Below, one piece after another: positions 31,869 to 41,700 of a DNA stretch of 64,000 bases. A program made the position numbers and the translations under genes. Below the pieces are notes generated by a model. The model saw only the letters and a program-made list of their open reading frames with translations, did no database searches and was not told the origin of the DNA. The DNA comes from an uncultured Clostridia bacterium (lineage in GTDB: Bacteria > Bacillota > Clostridia > Oscillospirales > Acutalibacteraceae): NCBI GenBank assembly GCA_947631855.1, contig CANRMX010000004.1, positions 47,415-111,414 on the forward strand. The letters run 5' to 3'. Numbering within the stretch: the stretch's first letter is position 1; every line of letters starts with the position of its first letter.

Positions 31869-34553
31869 TCAGTTTTGGGTTTTATGGTCTATGCCGTCCG
31901 TTTCGGGACGGCGGTCAGCCGTGAGTTTTTCCAGTTCCTTTTTCAGGGGGCGATTGGGCCGCACCCGGCGGTTGTTCTGCCAGAGGATCTCGCTGATGCG
32001 CCCCTCGGTGCGCTCCACCTCGTCGTGGAATTCCCGGGCGGACACCCGCTGGGCCCCGTGGCCCAGGATGATCATCTGCTCCAGATTGTCGGAGGTGGCC
32101 ACCCGCACCCGGTGGTTTTTGGCGATCTCATAGGTCGCCCGCTCGATATAGGCGTCGGCGGTCTGGGCCTCCTTGGTGTAGACCACGTGGATGCCCTTAT
32201 ACTTCTCCTGAGAGCCGGGATTGCCCTTCACCCGGTAGGCGTCGAACACCAGGATCACCGGGCTTTTGTGGAAGCCCTGGTAGTTGGCCAGCAGGTCCAT
32301 CAGCAGCAGCCGGGCGGTCTCCAGATCCTCCCGGGCCACGGCCTCCAGCTCCTCCCAGGCGAAGATGATGTTGTAGCCGTCCACCAGCAGGTATTCCGGG
32401 CCCGCCAGCGGCGGCCGGGCCTTGTGGGGCGCGGGGCCGCTCTGGGCCGACGCTTTGGGGAGGGGATGGAAATCCCGGGGCTTCGCCTTGCCATAGGTGC
32501 GCTGAAAGATGGCCTCCAGCTCCTTGTCCTCGGCCAGAGAGCCGGAACGAATTAACGGGCCGGAACGGGCGGGAGCAGGGGCGGCGGCGAAATCCTCCCG
32601 CTTCTTGGCCAGCGGGTCTTCGGTGTGGGCGTACCGGGGCACTTCATCCCAGGGCACGGAGAAGCCCGCGCCGTGGGCGCAGAACACAGAATCCGGGGAG
32701 TTTTCCAGATCGGCCTGGGGATCGTAGGCCGCGGCCTCCACCACGGCGTGGGTGTTGTGGCAGGGGAAATAGCCCCCCAGCGTGCAGGTGAGCCTGCCCC
32801 GGCCCCGGGTGTAGGCGGTGACTTCGCTGAAATACTCCCGCATCTCCGAGACCGGCGCCTTGCCGGTGAGCAGGGAGAGCTCGCCCATGGTTCCGGGCGG
32901 GTCCGCCGTGCCGCCCATGCGGTCGATATCGGCGAGGGCCCGGCCCAGATTCTCCACGGGCAGCTCCAGCCGGAAATCATACCAGGGCTCCAACAGGACG
33001 CTTTCGGCCTGCATCAGCCCCTGCCGCACCGCCCGGTAGGTAGCCTGCCGGAAATCCCCGCCCTCGGTGTGCTTCAAGTGGGCGCGTCCGGCGATAAGGG
33101 TAATTTTCATATCGGTGATGGGCGACCCGGTGAGCACGCCCAGGTGCTGCTTCTCCTGCAAACGGGTGAGGATCAGCCGCTGCCAGCTGCGCTCCAAAAC
33201 GTCCTCGCTGAGGGCGCTGGCAAATTCCAGCCCGCTGCCGGGCTTGCCGGGCTCCAGCAGCAGCCGCACCTCGGCGTAGTGGCGCAGGGGCTCGTAGTGG
33301 CCGACGCCCTGCACCGGCGCGGCGATGGTCTCCTTGTAGGCGATGCCGCCGGGGCCGAAATCCACCGCCCAGCCGAAGCGTTGGGCGATGATCCGCTGCA
33401 GCACTTCCAGCTGCACCTGTCCCATCAGCTGGATGCGTATCTCCTGCAGGCGCTCGTTCCAGAGGATGTGCAGCTGCGGGTCCTCCTCGCTGAGGCTGCG
33501 CAGCTTTTCCAGCGCCTGATGGGGGTCCAGCCCCGGAGGCAGCAGGAGCTTGTAGTGGAGCACCGGCTCCAGCGCAGGCGGCTGGGAGGCCTGTTCCGTG
33601 CCCAGGCCCTGGCCCGCAAAGGTGTGGCTGAGGCCCGTCACCGCGCAGACCGTCCCGGCCTCGGCGGCCTCGGCGGCGCGGAATTTCTCCCCGGAGTAGA
33701 TGCGAATCTGCTCGGCCTTTTCGCTCCAGGCCCCGCCGTCGGCGGATTCCCCTGTGAGCAGGTCTTTGACCTTCAGCGCCCCGCCGGTGATCTTCATATA
33801 GGTGAGCCGGGTATCGTTTGCATCCCGGCCGATCTTGTACACCTTCGCCCCAAATTCCGCCGGGTACACCGGCCGTGGGGCAAAGCGCACCAGCCCGTGG
33901 AGGAAGTCCTCCACCCCGGCGAGCTTCAGCGCCGAGCCGAACCAGCAGGGAAACAACTTCCGCTGGGCGATGAGCCCCACCAGAGTCTCGGCGCGAAGCG
34001 TCCCGGAGGCAAGGTATTCGGCCAGGGCCTCCTTGCTGCCGGTGGCGGCCTCCTCGCACACCGCAGGAAACGGGACGCAAAAATCCACACAGGCGGCGTC
34101 CAGCCGCTCCCGCAGGGCGGCCAAAAGGGCCTCCCGGTCCGTGCCGGGCAGATCCATTTTATTGACGAACAGGAACGTGGGCACGCCGTGGCGGGCAAGC
34201 AGCTCCCACAGCGTCTGGGTGTGGGACTGCACCCCGTCCGTGCCGCTGACCACCAGCACCGCGCAGTCCAGCACCTGCAAGACCCGCTCGGCTTCGGCGG
34301 AAAAATCCACATGGCCGGGGGTGTCCAGCAGGGTGATCTCCGTATCCCCCACGGACAGCACCGCCTGCTTGGAAAAGATGGTGATCCCGCGCTGGCGCTC
34401 CAGCGCGTCGGTATCCAGAAAGGCGTCCCGGTGATCCACCCGGCCCAGCCGCCGGATGGCCCCGGCGGTGTACAGCATGGCCTCGGAAAGGGTGGTCTTG
34501 CCTGCGTCCACATGGGCCAGGATGCCCAGAGATAGCTTTTTCTTTGTGTTCAT
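31869..34553 (-). CDS. Tet(M)/EF-G-like translational GTPase fused to a YacP/Rae1-like NYN nuclease domain
   Basis: An 894-residue protein. Residues 1-650 follow the Tet(M)/Tet(W) ribosomal-protection layout: P-loop AHVDAGKTT (13-21), DALERQRGITI, DTPGH, NKMD, then EF-G-like domains. After a disordered linker (about 650-715), residues 718-850 form an NYN domain: LLVDGYNIIFAW, VFDAYRVKGN, YTKEAQTADAYIE and VATSDNLEQM, the acidic sites of YacP/Rae1, a nuclease that cuts mRNA in the ribosomal A site. A basic tail ends the protein. It might deliver a nuclease to ribosomes. Tetracycline protection is possible but unproven. Extended -10 TATAAT lies upstream. Confidence 0.88.
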   Translation of the reverse strand: MNTKKKLSLGILAHVDAGKTTLSEAMLYTAGAIRRLGRVDHRDAFLDTDALERQRGITIFSKQAVLSVGDTEITLLDTPGHVDFSAEAERVLQVLDCAVLVVSGTDGVQSHTQTLWELLARHGVPTFLFVNKMDLPGTDREALLAALRERLDAACVDFCVPFPAVCEEAATGSKEALAEYLASGTLRAETLVGLIAQRKLFPCWFGSALKLAGVEDFLHGLVRFAPRPVYPAEFGAKVYKIGRDANDTRLTYMKITGGALKVKDLLTGESADGGAWSEKAEQIRIYSGEKFRAAEAAEAGTVCAVTGLSHTFAGQGLGTEQASQPPALEPVLHYKLLLPPGLDPHQALEKLRSLSEEDPQLHILWNERLQEIRIQLMGQVQLEVLQRIIAQRFGWAVDFGPGGIAYKETIAAPVQGVGHYEPLRHYAEVRLLLEPGKPGSGLEFASALSEDVLERSWQRLILTRLQEKQHLGVLTGSPITDMKITLIAGRAHLKHTEGGDFRQATYRAVRQGLMQAESVLLEPWYDFRLELPVENLGRALADIDRMGGTADPPGTMGELSLLTGKAPVSEMREYFSEVTAYTRGRGRLTCTLGGYFPCHNTHAVVEAAAYDPQADLENSPDSVFCAHGAGFSVPWDEVPRYAHTEDPLAKKREDFAAAPAPARSGPLIRSGSLAEDKELEAIFQRTYGKAKPRDFHPLPKASAQSGPAPHKARPPLAGPEYLLVDGYNIIFAWEELEAVAREDLETARLLLMDLLANYQGFHKSPVILVFDAYRVKGNPGSQEKYKGIHVVYTKEAQTADAYIERATYEIAKNHRVRVATSDNLEQMIILGHGAQRVSAREFHDEVERTEGRISEILWQNNRRVRPNRPLKKELEKLTADRRPETDGIDHKTQN

Positions 34554-34585
34554 ATCGTCCCGCCCGGTGAGAAATGTCTCACAGT

Positions 34586-34614
34586 ATTATACCATACCCC
34601 GGGCAGGATGGAAA
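34586..34614 (-). promoter_or_regulatory. Promoter of the GTPase-NYN gene
   Basis: Minus-strand TATAAT (34586-34591) preceded by TGG (extended -10); the -35 (about TTTCCA) is weak. Confidence 0.5.
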
Positions 34615-34642
34615 GCCCGATTTGCGCGGGAATTTGCACGTC

Positions 34643-35269
34643 TCAAGAAAAAACCGTGCCCAGCCAGTCCTGGAGCTGCCGGTAGAGCTCCACGGCCTTG
34701 AGCTCCACCCGGTACTTCTGGGGATTCTCCGCCGCCTCCCGCTCGTTTTCGGGCAGGAGGGCAAGCACGTCTTCCGGGGAGTCCTCTGCGGCGGGGAGGC
34801 ACAGGGCGGGGAACACCACGCACCACCAGTTGTGCCCGGCTCCCTCCCCGATGGTGACCCGCAGGGTGCGGTACCTGCCGGCGGGCAGGGTGAAGCCCTC
34901 ATAGGCCCGGGTGGGGAAGTACATCCGGGTCAGGACGACCCCGGCCCGCTGGGGCGCACCGGCTTCGGACAGGGCTTTGTCCGCGGCGGCCCGGATGGAA
35001 TCCAGGTGCAGACACAGGGCGCTGACCGCCTCGTCCGGGGTGGCGGCATCCCCATACCACCGGGCGGCCTCCGTAAGTACCGCGTCCCGCACCAGCAGCT
35101 TCACCGCCTGGTCGGTCTCCCCGTCGGAATGGGCCACCACGTGCAGGCGGATCACATCCTGGGACAGGCCCTCGCAGGCGGCGGCGAAGGAATGGAAGCT
35201 CAGGGCGGCGGCCAGGAGGAATCCACCGGCGGCGGCGCGGAGCAGGAGTTTCTTGTTGGGGTGTTTCAT
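34643..35269 (-). CDS. spoIIR: Stage II sporulation protein R
   Basis: A 208-residue secreted signalling protein with an N-terminal signal/anchor (LLRAAAGGFLLAAALSF). The conserved core is present: VIRLHVVAHSDGETDQAVKL (about 39-58), VRDAVL and later MYFPTRAYEGFTLPAGRYRTL with GAGHNWWCVVFPALC. It is made in the forespore and triggers SpoIIGA to process pro-sigma-E in the mother cell. It shows that the organism is a spore-former. GAAAGGAGG precedes the ATG, and a forespore-sigma-type promoter lies just upstream. Confidence 0.95.
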   Translation of the reverse strand: MKHPNKKLLLRAAAGGFLLAAALSFHSFAAACEGLSQDVIRLHVVAHSDGETDQAVKLLVRDAVLTEAARWYGDAATPDEAVSALCLHLDSIRAAADKALSEAGAPQRAGVVLTRMYFPTRAYEGFTLPAGRYRTLRVTIGEGAGHNWWCVVFPALCLPAAEDSPEDVLALLPENEREAAENPQKYRVELKAVELYRQLQDWLGTVFS

Positions 35270-35295
35270 GGAAAGCGCCTCCTTTCAGGCGTGGG

Positions 35296-35324
35296 GAGTA
35301 TGCCCGGATGGCGGGGAAATATGC
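35296..35324 (-). promoter_or_regulatory. Forespore sigma-F-like promoter of spoIIR
   Basis: Minus strand reads GCATA (35320-35324), 14 bases, GGGCATACTC (35296-35305), close to the sigma-F pattern GYATA and GGNNANANTR but with a short spacer; it also fits sigma-G (GCATA, 17 bases, CATACT). spoIIR is sigma-F dependent in Bacillus. Confidence 0.55.
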
Positions 35325-35350
35325 CAGGGGCAAAAAGTTTCGGCCTGAAC

Positions 35351-35379
35351 TTTTCAGGACAGAAAATCTGTGGTATACT
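35351..35379 (+). promoter_or_regulatory. addBA promoter
   Basis: TTTTCA (35351-35356), 17 bases, TATACT (35374-35379) with TGG before it, 39 bases before addB. Confidence 0.55.
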
Positions 35380-35417
35380 TTTCGCTGTGGAGAACGAGCG
35401 GGAAAGGAGCGGGACGT

Positions 35418-38400
35418 ATGCTGCAATTTGTGCTGGGCCGGGCGGGCAGCGGCAAGACCGAGACATTGCGCCGGCGGCTGGCCGCGCTGAGCGGGGCGGG
35501 GAAGAAAAAGCTGTTCCTGCTGGTGCCGGAGCAGTATTCTTTTGAAGCGGAAAAAGCCATGCTCACCCTGTGCGGCCCACGGCGGGCCGGGGACGTGGCG
35601 GTGTACAGCTTTACCCGGCTGGCCGAGGCGGTGTTCCGCAAAGAGGGCGGGGCCGCCGGGCGCAGGCTCTCCGACGGCGGCCGGCGCATCCTCATGTCCA
35701 TGGCGCTGGACGCCTGCGGGGACCGGCTGGAGGTCTACAAAAACGCGGCGAAAAGCGGCCGCATCACCGATGTAATGCTCACCGCCGTGAACGAGATGAA
35801 GATGTGCGGCATCGCGCCGGGGCAGCTGACCGATACGGCGGAGAAGCTGCCGGCGGGGGGCCTCAAAAAGAAGCTGGGGGAGATCGGCCTGCTCTACGGC
35901 GCGTATGAAGCGCTGGTGGCCGTGTCCTATCTGGATTCCCGGGACGACCTGACCCGGCTGGCCGAGGCGCTGAAGACCAGCGATTTCTTTGCCGGGGCCA
36001 CGGTGATGGTGGATTCCTTCGACGGCTTCACCGCCCAGGAGACGGCGGTGCTCACCCAGATCCTCCGCCGGGCGGAGACGGTGACGGTGGCCCTCTGCAC
36101 CGATGGGCTGGAGCAGGGCCCAGCCGGGCTTTTCGCCCTGGTGGAGCGCACCCGTGGCAGGCTCATCCGGGCGGCCAGGGAGCAGGGCGTTCCGCTGGGG
36201 GAGACGGTGCTGCTCACCGGCGCGCCCCGGTTTGCCAACGAGAATCTCAAATTATTGGAGGCCCAGCTGTTCTGCGCCGACGAGCCCATGACCGCCGAGA
36301 CGCATGAGGGGATCGAAATTTTTGAGGCCCGGGACGTGTTCCAGGAGGCGGAATTCGCGGCGGCCACCATCCGCCGCCTGGTGCAGGAGAAGGGCTGGCG
36401 CTACCGGGATTTCGCCATCATCTGCCGCAGCCCGGAGCACTATTACGGCAACTTGGATGTGGCGCTTGCCAAGCGGGACATCCCCTGCTTTGTGTCCCAG
36501 CCGGACCGGGTGGATGCGGAGCCGGTGCCGCGGTTCGTGCTGGGGGCCTTTGAGGCGGTGCAGTCCGGCATGGGTACCGACGCCCTGCTGGAGATGCTGA
36601 AAACCGGGGTATCGGGCTTCACCGACGAGGAAATATCCGACCTGGAAAATTACGCCTTCCTCTGGCGGCTGGGCGGCCCGGACTGGCGGGCGGAATTCAC
36701 CCGGCATCCCCGGGGCTTCGGGCAGGAGGAGACGGAGGAGGACCGGCTCTATCTGGACTATTTGAACGGGCTGCGCAGGCGGCTGATGGAGCCTTTGCTG
36801 CGCTTTGCCGCCGCCACCCGGGATGCCTCCGGCGGGGAGATCTCCCAGGCGGTGTTCGACCTGCTGATGGCTTTCGGGCTGGAGGAGACCCTGCCGGCCT
36901 ATTGCCGCACGCTGGAAGCGGCGGGGGAGGAATCGCTTGCCGCCAAGCAGCTGCGCATCTGGGACCTGATGATGGGACTGCTGGATCAGTTGTACAGCAT
37001 TCTGGGGGACAGGAAAATCCCACGGGAGCGGTACTATCGCTTGCTCCGGGAAGTGACCGCCGCCGAGGACGTGTCCGAAATTCCGCAGACGGTGGACGAG
37101 GTGATCTTCGGCACGGTGGAGCAGGTGCGGCAGACCGCCCCCAAAGCGGTGTTCCTGCTGGGCGTGACCCAGGGGGATTTCCCGCTGACGCCCCGGCCCT
37201 CGGGGGTGTTCTCCGACGTGGAGCGCCGGGAGCTCATCGCCATGGACCTGCCCCTGGGCGACCCCATGGAGCAGCGGTCCATCGAGGAGCGGTACCTGGC
37301 CTATTCGGTGGCCAGCATCCCTTCGGAGCTGCTGTACCTCTCCTGGCCCGCCGCAGTGGGTGGGGAGGAAAAATCCCCCAGCGAGCTGATCGCCGCCGTG
37401 CGGGAAGTCTTCCCGGCGCTGGTACCTCTAAAGGATTTGCCGGACGAGTATTATGCCAATTCCAGGGAGGCCGCCTTCTCCCGGATGGCGGCGCGGATGG
37501 GAGAGCGGACGGCGGCGGCCGCGTCCTTCCGGGCGCTGTTCGCGGAGGAGCCGGACTACGCCGGGCGGCTGCGGGCGCTGGAACGTGCGGCGGGCCGGGG
37601 CGGCATGCACATCCGCGACCGGGCGCTGGCGGGCAAGCTCTACGGGGAGAATCCCTTTTTATCTCCCACCCAGATCGAGACGTACCACGCCTGCCCCTTC
37701 AAATACTTCTGCCGGTACGGGCTCAACGCCCGGGAGCGCCGGCCCGCCGAGGTGGACGTGCTGGAATACGGCACCATGATGCACTATCTGTTTGAGAAGA
37801 TCTTCCGCATCCCCGCCGCCAGCCGGGCCGCTTTGAGCGAGGAGGCCCTGCTGGAGCAGGTGCAGGGGCTGATCCTGCGCTACGCCGACGAGAGCATGGG
37901 GGGCTTCACCCTGCTCAGCGGCCGGGAGAAGTACCGGCTGGATCGGCTGGCCCGGTCCGCCTGCGTGTTGATCCGCCACGTGGATCGGGAGCTGGCCCAG
38001 AGCCGCTTCACCCCCAAATATTTCGAGCTGGGCCTGTCTCGGGACGGCGCATACCCGCCCTTAAAGATCGAGACGGGAGACGGCGGCAGCGTCACCGTGG
38101 GGGGCACCATCGACCGGGCGGACACGGTGGTGCTGGAGGACGGCCGGGAGTACATCCGGGTGGTGGACTACAAGACCGGCCGGAAGGAATTCCGGCTTTC
38201 CGACGTGCTGTATGGGCTGAATATGCAGATGCTGGTGTATCTGGCGGCCCTGGTGGAAAACGGCCAGAGCTTCCCGGCGGGCATCCTCTATATGCCCGCG
38301 GCGGAGCCCAGCGTCACCGCCGACCGGGACGAGGACGAGGCGCAGATCCAAAAAGACGCGGAAAAGCAGCTGCGCATGAGCGGGCTGGTGCTGAACGACC

Positions 38401-38744
38401 GGGAGATCATCCAGGCCATGGAGGACGGGGCCAAAGGGCGGTTTATCCCGGCAAGCCTCAAGAAGGACGGCTCCGTGGGGAAAAGCGGCTCGGTGCTGGA
38501 CGAGGACGCGCTGAGACTGGTGCTGGAGCACTGCAAGCGGCTCATCGCCACCATGGGCCGGGCACTGCGCCAGGGCGCCGCCGAGGCCGAGCCCTGCATG
38601 ATGGGCCAGAACGCCTGCCGCTACTGCCCCTATCAGCCGGTGTGCGGAAAGGAATATGGCGAACGGGACAAGACAAAAGTGTCCATGACAAACGGCGAGG
38701 TGCTGCGGTGCATGGCCGAAGGAAAGGAGGAGACCCATGGCTGA
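35418..38744 (+). CDS. addB: Helicase-exonuclease AddAB, subunit AddB
   Basis: A 1108-residue AddB. With AddA it resects double-strand breaks and loads RecA. Visible: N-terminal P-loop GRAGSGKT (about 7-14), helicase-like domains, and a C-terminal RecB-type nuclease region (VVDYKTGRKEFRL, about 915). The four Fe-S cluster cysteines are present: ACPFKYFC (the first), then CRYCPYQPVC near the end. ATG 35418 follows AGGAG by 8 bases; upstream in-frame codons lack a site. It overlaps addA by 8 bases. Length is normal for the family. Confidence 0.95.
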   Translation: MLQFVLGRAGSGKTETLRRRLAALSGAGKKKLFLLVPEQYSFEAEKAMLTLCGPRRAGDVAVYSFTRLAEAVFRKEGGAAGRRLSDGGRRILMSMALDACGDRLEVYKNAAKSGRITDVMLTAVNEMKMCGIAPGQLTDTAEKLPAGGLKKKLGEIGLLYGAYEALVAVSYLDSRDDLTRLAEALKTSDFFAGATVMVDSFDGFTAQETAVLTQILRRAETVTVALCTDGLEQGPAGLFALVERTRGRLIRAAREQGVPLGETVLLTGAPRFANENLKLLEAQLFCADEPMTAETHEGIEIFEARDVFQEAEFAAATIRRLVQEKGWRYRDFAIICRSPEHYYGNLDVALAKRDIPCFVSQPDRVDAEPVPRFVLGAFEAVQSGMGTDALLEMLKTGVSGFTDEEISDLENYAFLWRLGGPDWRAEFTRHPRGFGQEETEEDRLYLDYLNGLRRRLMEPLLRFAAATRDASGGEISQAVFDLLMAFGLEETLPAYCRTLEAAGEESLAAKQLRIWDLMMGLLDQLYSILGDRKIPRERYYRLLREVTAAEDVSEIPQTVDEVIFGTVEQVRQTAPKAVFLLGVTQGDFPLTPRPSGVFSDVERRELIAMDLPLGDPMEQRSIEERYLAYSVASIPSELLYLSWPAAVGGEEKSPSELIAAVREVFPALVPLKDLPDEYYANSREAAFSRMAARMGERTAAAASFRALFAEEPDYAGRLRALERAAGRGGMHIRDRALAGKLYGENPFLSPTQIETYHACPFKYFCRYGLNARERRPAEVDVLEYGTMMHYLFEKIFRIPAASRAALSEEALLEQVQGLILRYADESMGGFTLLSGREKYRLDRLARSACVLIRHVDRELAQSRFTPKYFELGLSRDGAYPPLKIETGDGGSVTVGGTIDRADTVVLEDGREYIRVVDYKTGRKEFRLSDVLYGLNMQMLVYLAALVENGQSFPAGILYMPAAEPSVTADRDEDEAQIQKDAEKQLRMSGLVLNDREIIQAMEDGAKGRFIPASLKKDGSVGKSGSVLDEDALRLVLEHCKRLIATMGRALRQGAAEAEPCMMGQNACRYCPYQPVCGKEYGERDKTKVSMTNGEVLRCMAEGKEETHG

Positions 38745-41700
38745 CACGACCTGGACCCCCAGCCAGCAGGATGCGATCACGGCCAGACGGGGCACGCTGC
38801 TGGTGGCGGCGGCCGCGGGCTCGGGCAAGACCGCCGTGCTGGTGCAGCGGGCCATCGAGCGGCTGACCGATCCGGAAAACCCCACCCCGGCAGACCGGCT
38901 GCTGGTGGTGACCTTCACCAAGGCGGCGGCGGCGGAAATGCGCTCCCGGCTGGAAAAAAAGCTCTTTGAGCTCCAGCGGCAAAACCCCGGCGACCCGGTG
39001 CTGCGCCGCCAGAGCCTGCTGCTGAATCAGGCGCACATCGGCACGGTGGACAGCTTCTGCGCCGATATGCTCCGGGAATTTTTCCACCTGCTGGGGCTTT
39101 CTCCCGATTTCAAAATTTTATCGGACAAGCAGCAGGAGGAGATGGTGTCGGCTGCCCTGAACGAGGCCCTGGGCGAGGCCTTTGAAAAGGGCACCGTGCA
39201 GGTGCTGGCGGACGCGTTCTCCGGCGAGCGGGACGACCGGAGGCTCACGGAAATGGCGCTGTCCCTCTATCATTTCATGCAGTCCCATCCCTTCCCGGAG
39301 CAGTGGCTGCGGGAGAAGGCCGCGCTGTATTTCAAGGGCGACCCGTCCATCTGGGAGCGGGTGATCTTGGAATACGCCCGGGAGACCGCCGACCACTGCG
39401 CGGGCCTCTGCGCCGCCGGCGCGGCCCGGTGCGATGCGGGCGGCCCGGTGGAGGAGAATTATCTGCCGGTGCTGGAGGCCGACCGCCGGGCATGCGAGGC
39501 CCTGCGGGAGCTCTGCGCCTCCGGCGACTGGGACGGGGCCTCGGCCTTTCTAGCGGGCTTCTCCTGCGCCCGGCGCAAGACGTTGCGGGGCTTTGAGGAC
39601 GACTCCCTCAAGGCCCGGCTGGAGGCGGTGCGCAAGGAAGTGAAGGACGCCATGGAGGGGCTGGGGAAGGTGCTTTTCGGCACCAGGCGGCAGTGCGTGG
39701 AGGAACTGCGCCGGGCGGCGCCGCTGGTGGAGAGCCTGGCCAATTTGACGCTGGATTTCGCCCGCCGGTACGACGAAAAGAAGCGGGAAGAAAATCTGCT
39801 GGACTACAGCGACCTGGAGCACCTGGCCATCCGGCTGTTCCTCACCGAGAGCGGCGAGCCCACCGAGACCGCACGGGAAGTGGCGGCCCGCTTCGACGAG
39901 GTGATGATCGACGAGTATCAGGACATCAACGAGGTGCAGGATTCCCTGTTCCGGGCGGTGTCGAAGAACGGGAAGAACCTGTTCATGGTGGGCGACGTGA
40001 AGCAGAGCATCTACAGTTTCCGCCGGGCCATGCCGGAGATCTTCCTGCGGTGCCGGGCGGCGTATCAGAAATACGACCGCGCCCGGGACGAATATCCCGC
40101 CTATCTGGTGCTGGATCGGAATTTCCGCTCCCGGCAGACGGTGACGGATTCGGTGAATTTCGTGTTCTCCCAGCTGATGAGCAGGGCGGCGGGGGATATC
40201 GAATACACCGGCGAGGAACGGCTGGTGTGCGGGGCAAAGTACCCCGAGGGAGACGGCTACGAGACGGAACTCACCTTCCTGGATCGCCCCGGGGCGGTGC
40301 CCGCCGAGGAGGCCGAGGGCATCTATCTGGCCCGGCGGATCAAGGAGATCGTGGCCAGCGGGCTGCTGATCGGCAGCGGAGACGACCGACGACCCGTGGA
40401 ATACGGGGATTTCTGCATCCTGCTGCGCTCCGCCAACAAGTACGCCCACGCCTACGCCGAGACGCTGCAGGCCCACGGCGTGCCGGCCCGGGCCACGGTG
40501 AGCGGGGGATTTTTTGCCGCGGCGGAGATCGGCGTGATGACTTCCCTGCTGCGGGTCATCGACAATCCCAATCAGGATATCCCGCTGCTGGCGGTGCTCA
40601 TGAGCCCCATCTACGGCTTTTCCGCCGACGACGCCGCCCGGCTGCGGGCGGACAACAAGCAGGTGTCGGTGTATGTTTCTCTGGTGAACGCCGCCGAGGA
40701 AGACCCACGCTGCGCCCAGGTGGCGGAGGACTTGCGGCGGTACCGGCGCTTGGCGGCCACCATGGCGTCGGACGCCTTCCTGACCCTGCTGTACCAGCGC
40801 ACCGGCTATACCGACATGGTGCTGGCCATGGAGGGCGGCGAACTGCGCATGATGAACCTGCGGCTGCTGCAAAGCTACGCCCGGGAGTACGAGAGCGCCG
40901 GGTACCACGGGGTGTCGGGCTTCGTGCGATTCCTGGACCGGCTGAAGCAGAGCAATTCCGACCTGCAGGCGGCGGAGGCCCAGCCCGAGGGCCGCAGTGC
41001 GGTGTCGGTGATGAGCATCCACCGCTCCAAGGGGCTGGAATTCCCCATCTGCATCGTGGCGGGGCTGGGCAGGAGATTCAATTCCGACCGGCGGCAGGAG
41101 GTGCTGCTGCACCCGGAATTGGGGCTGGGCGTGCGGCTCAAGGCCCCGGGACGGCCCGCCAGGGTCTCCACGGCGGCCAGAGAGGCCATCGCCCTGGAGA
41201 CGGACCGGGGCGCCGCGGCGGAGGAACTGCGGGTGCTGTATGTGGCCATGACAAGGGCAAGGGAGAAGCTGATCCTGCTGGGCTCCGGCGAGGGGCTGGG
41301 GCGCGATCCGGGCCGGGCGGCGCTGGCGATCACCGGAGAGGGGATCTCTCCGTACACCGTGCGCAAGGCCAAAACCGCCGCCCAGTGGCTGCTGCTCTGC
41401 GCCCTGCGGCATCCCGACGGCAAAGTCCTCCGGGCAGAGGCCGGCGTAGGCGAGGACGTGGTGGATCTGGCGGATTACACCCCGTGGATCATCCGGACGG
41501 AAAGATGGGAGGCCCCCGAAGACGCCCAGCCCGAAACGGCTCCCGAGGAGCCCCGGCCCGACGAAGCGCTGCTGGCCCGGCTGCGGGCGCAGATCGATTT
41601 CCGCTATCCCTACGCGGGTACGCTGGGCCTGCCGGTGAAGGTATCGGCCTCCCGGCTGGCCGCCGAACAGGGCGGGGCCCGGGAGGAGACCCTCACCCGG

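Noticed and set aside
31869..34553. Plain elongation factor G
   Set aside because: Domain layout, length and C-terminal NYN domain fit the Tet(M)-like family and not fusA.
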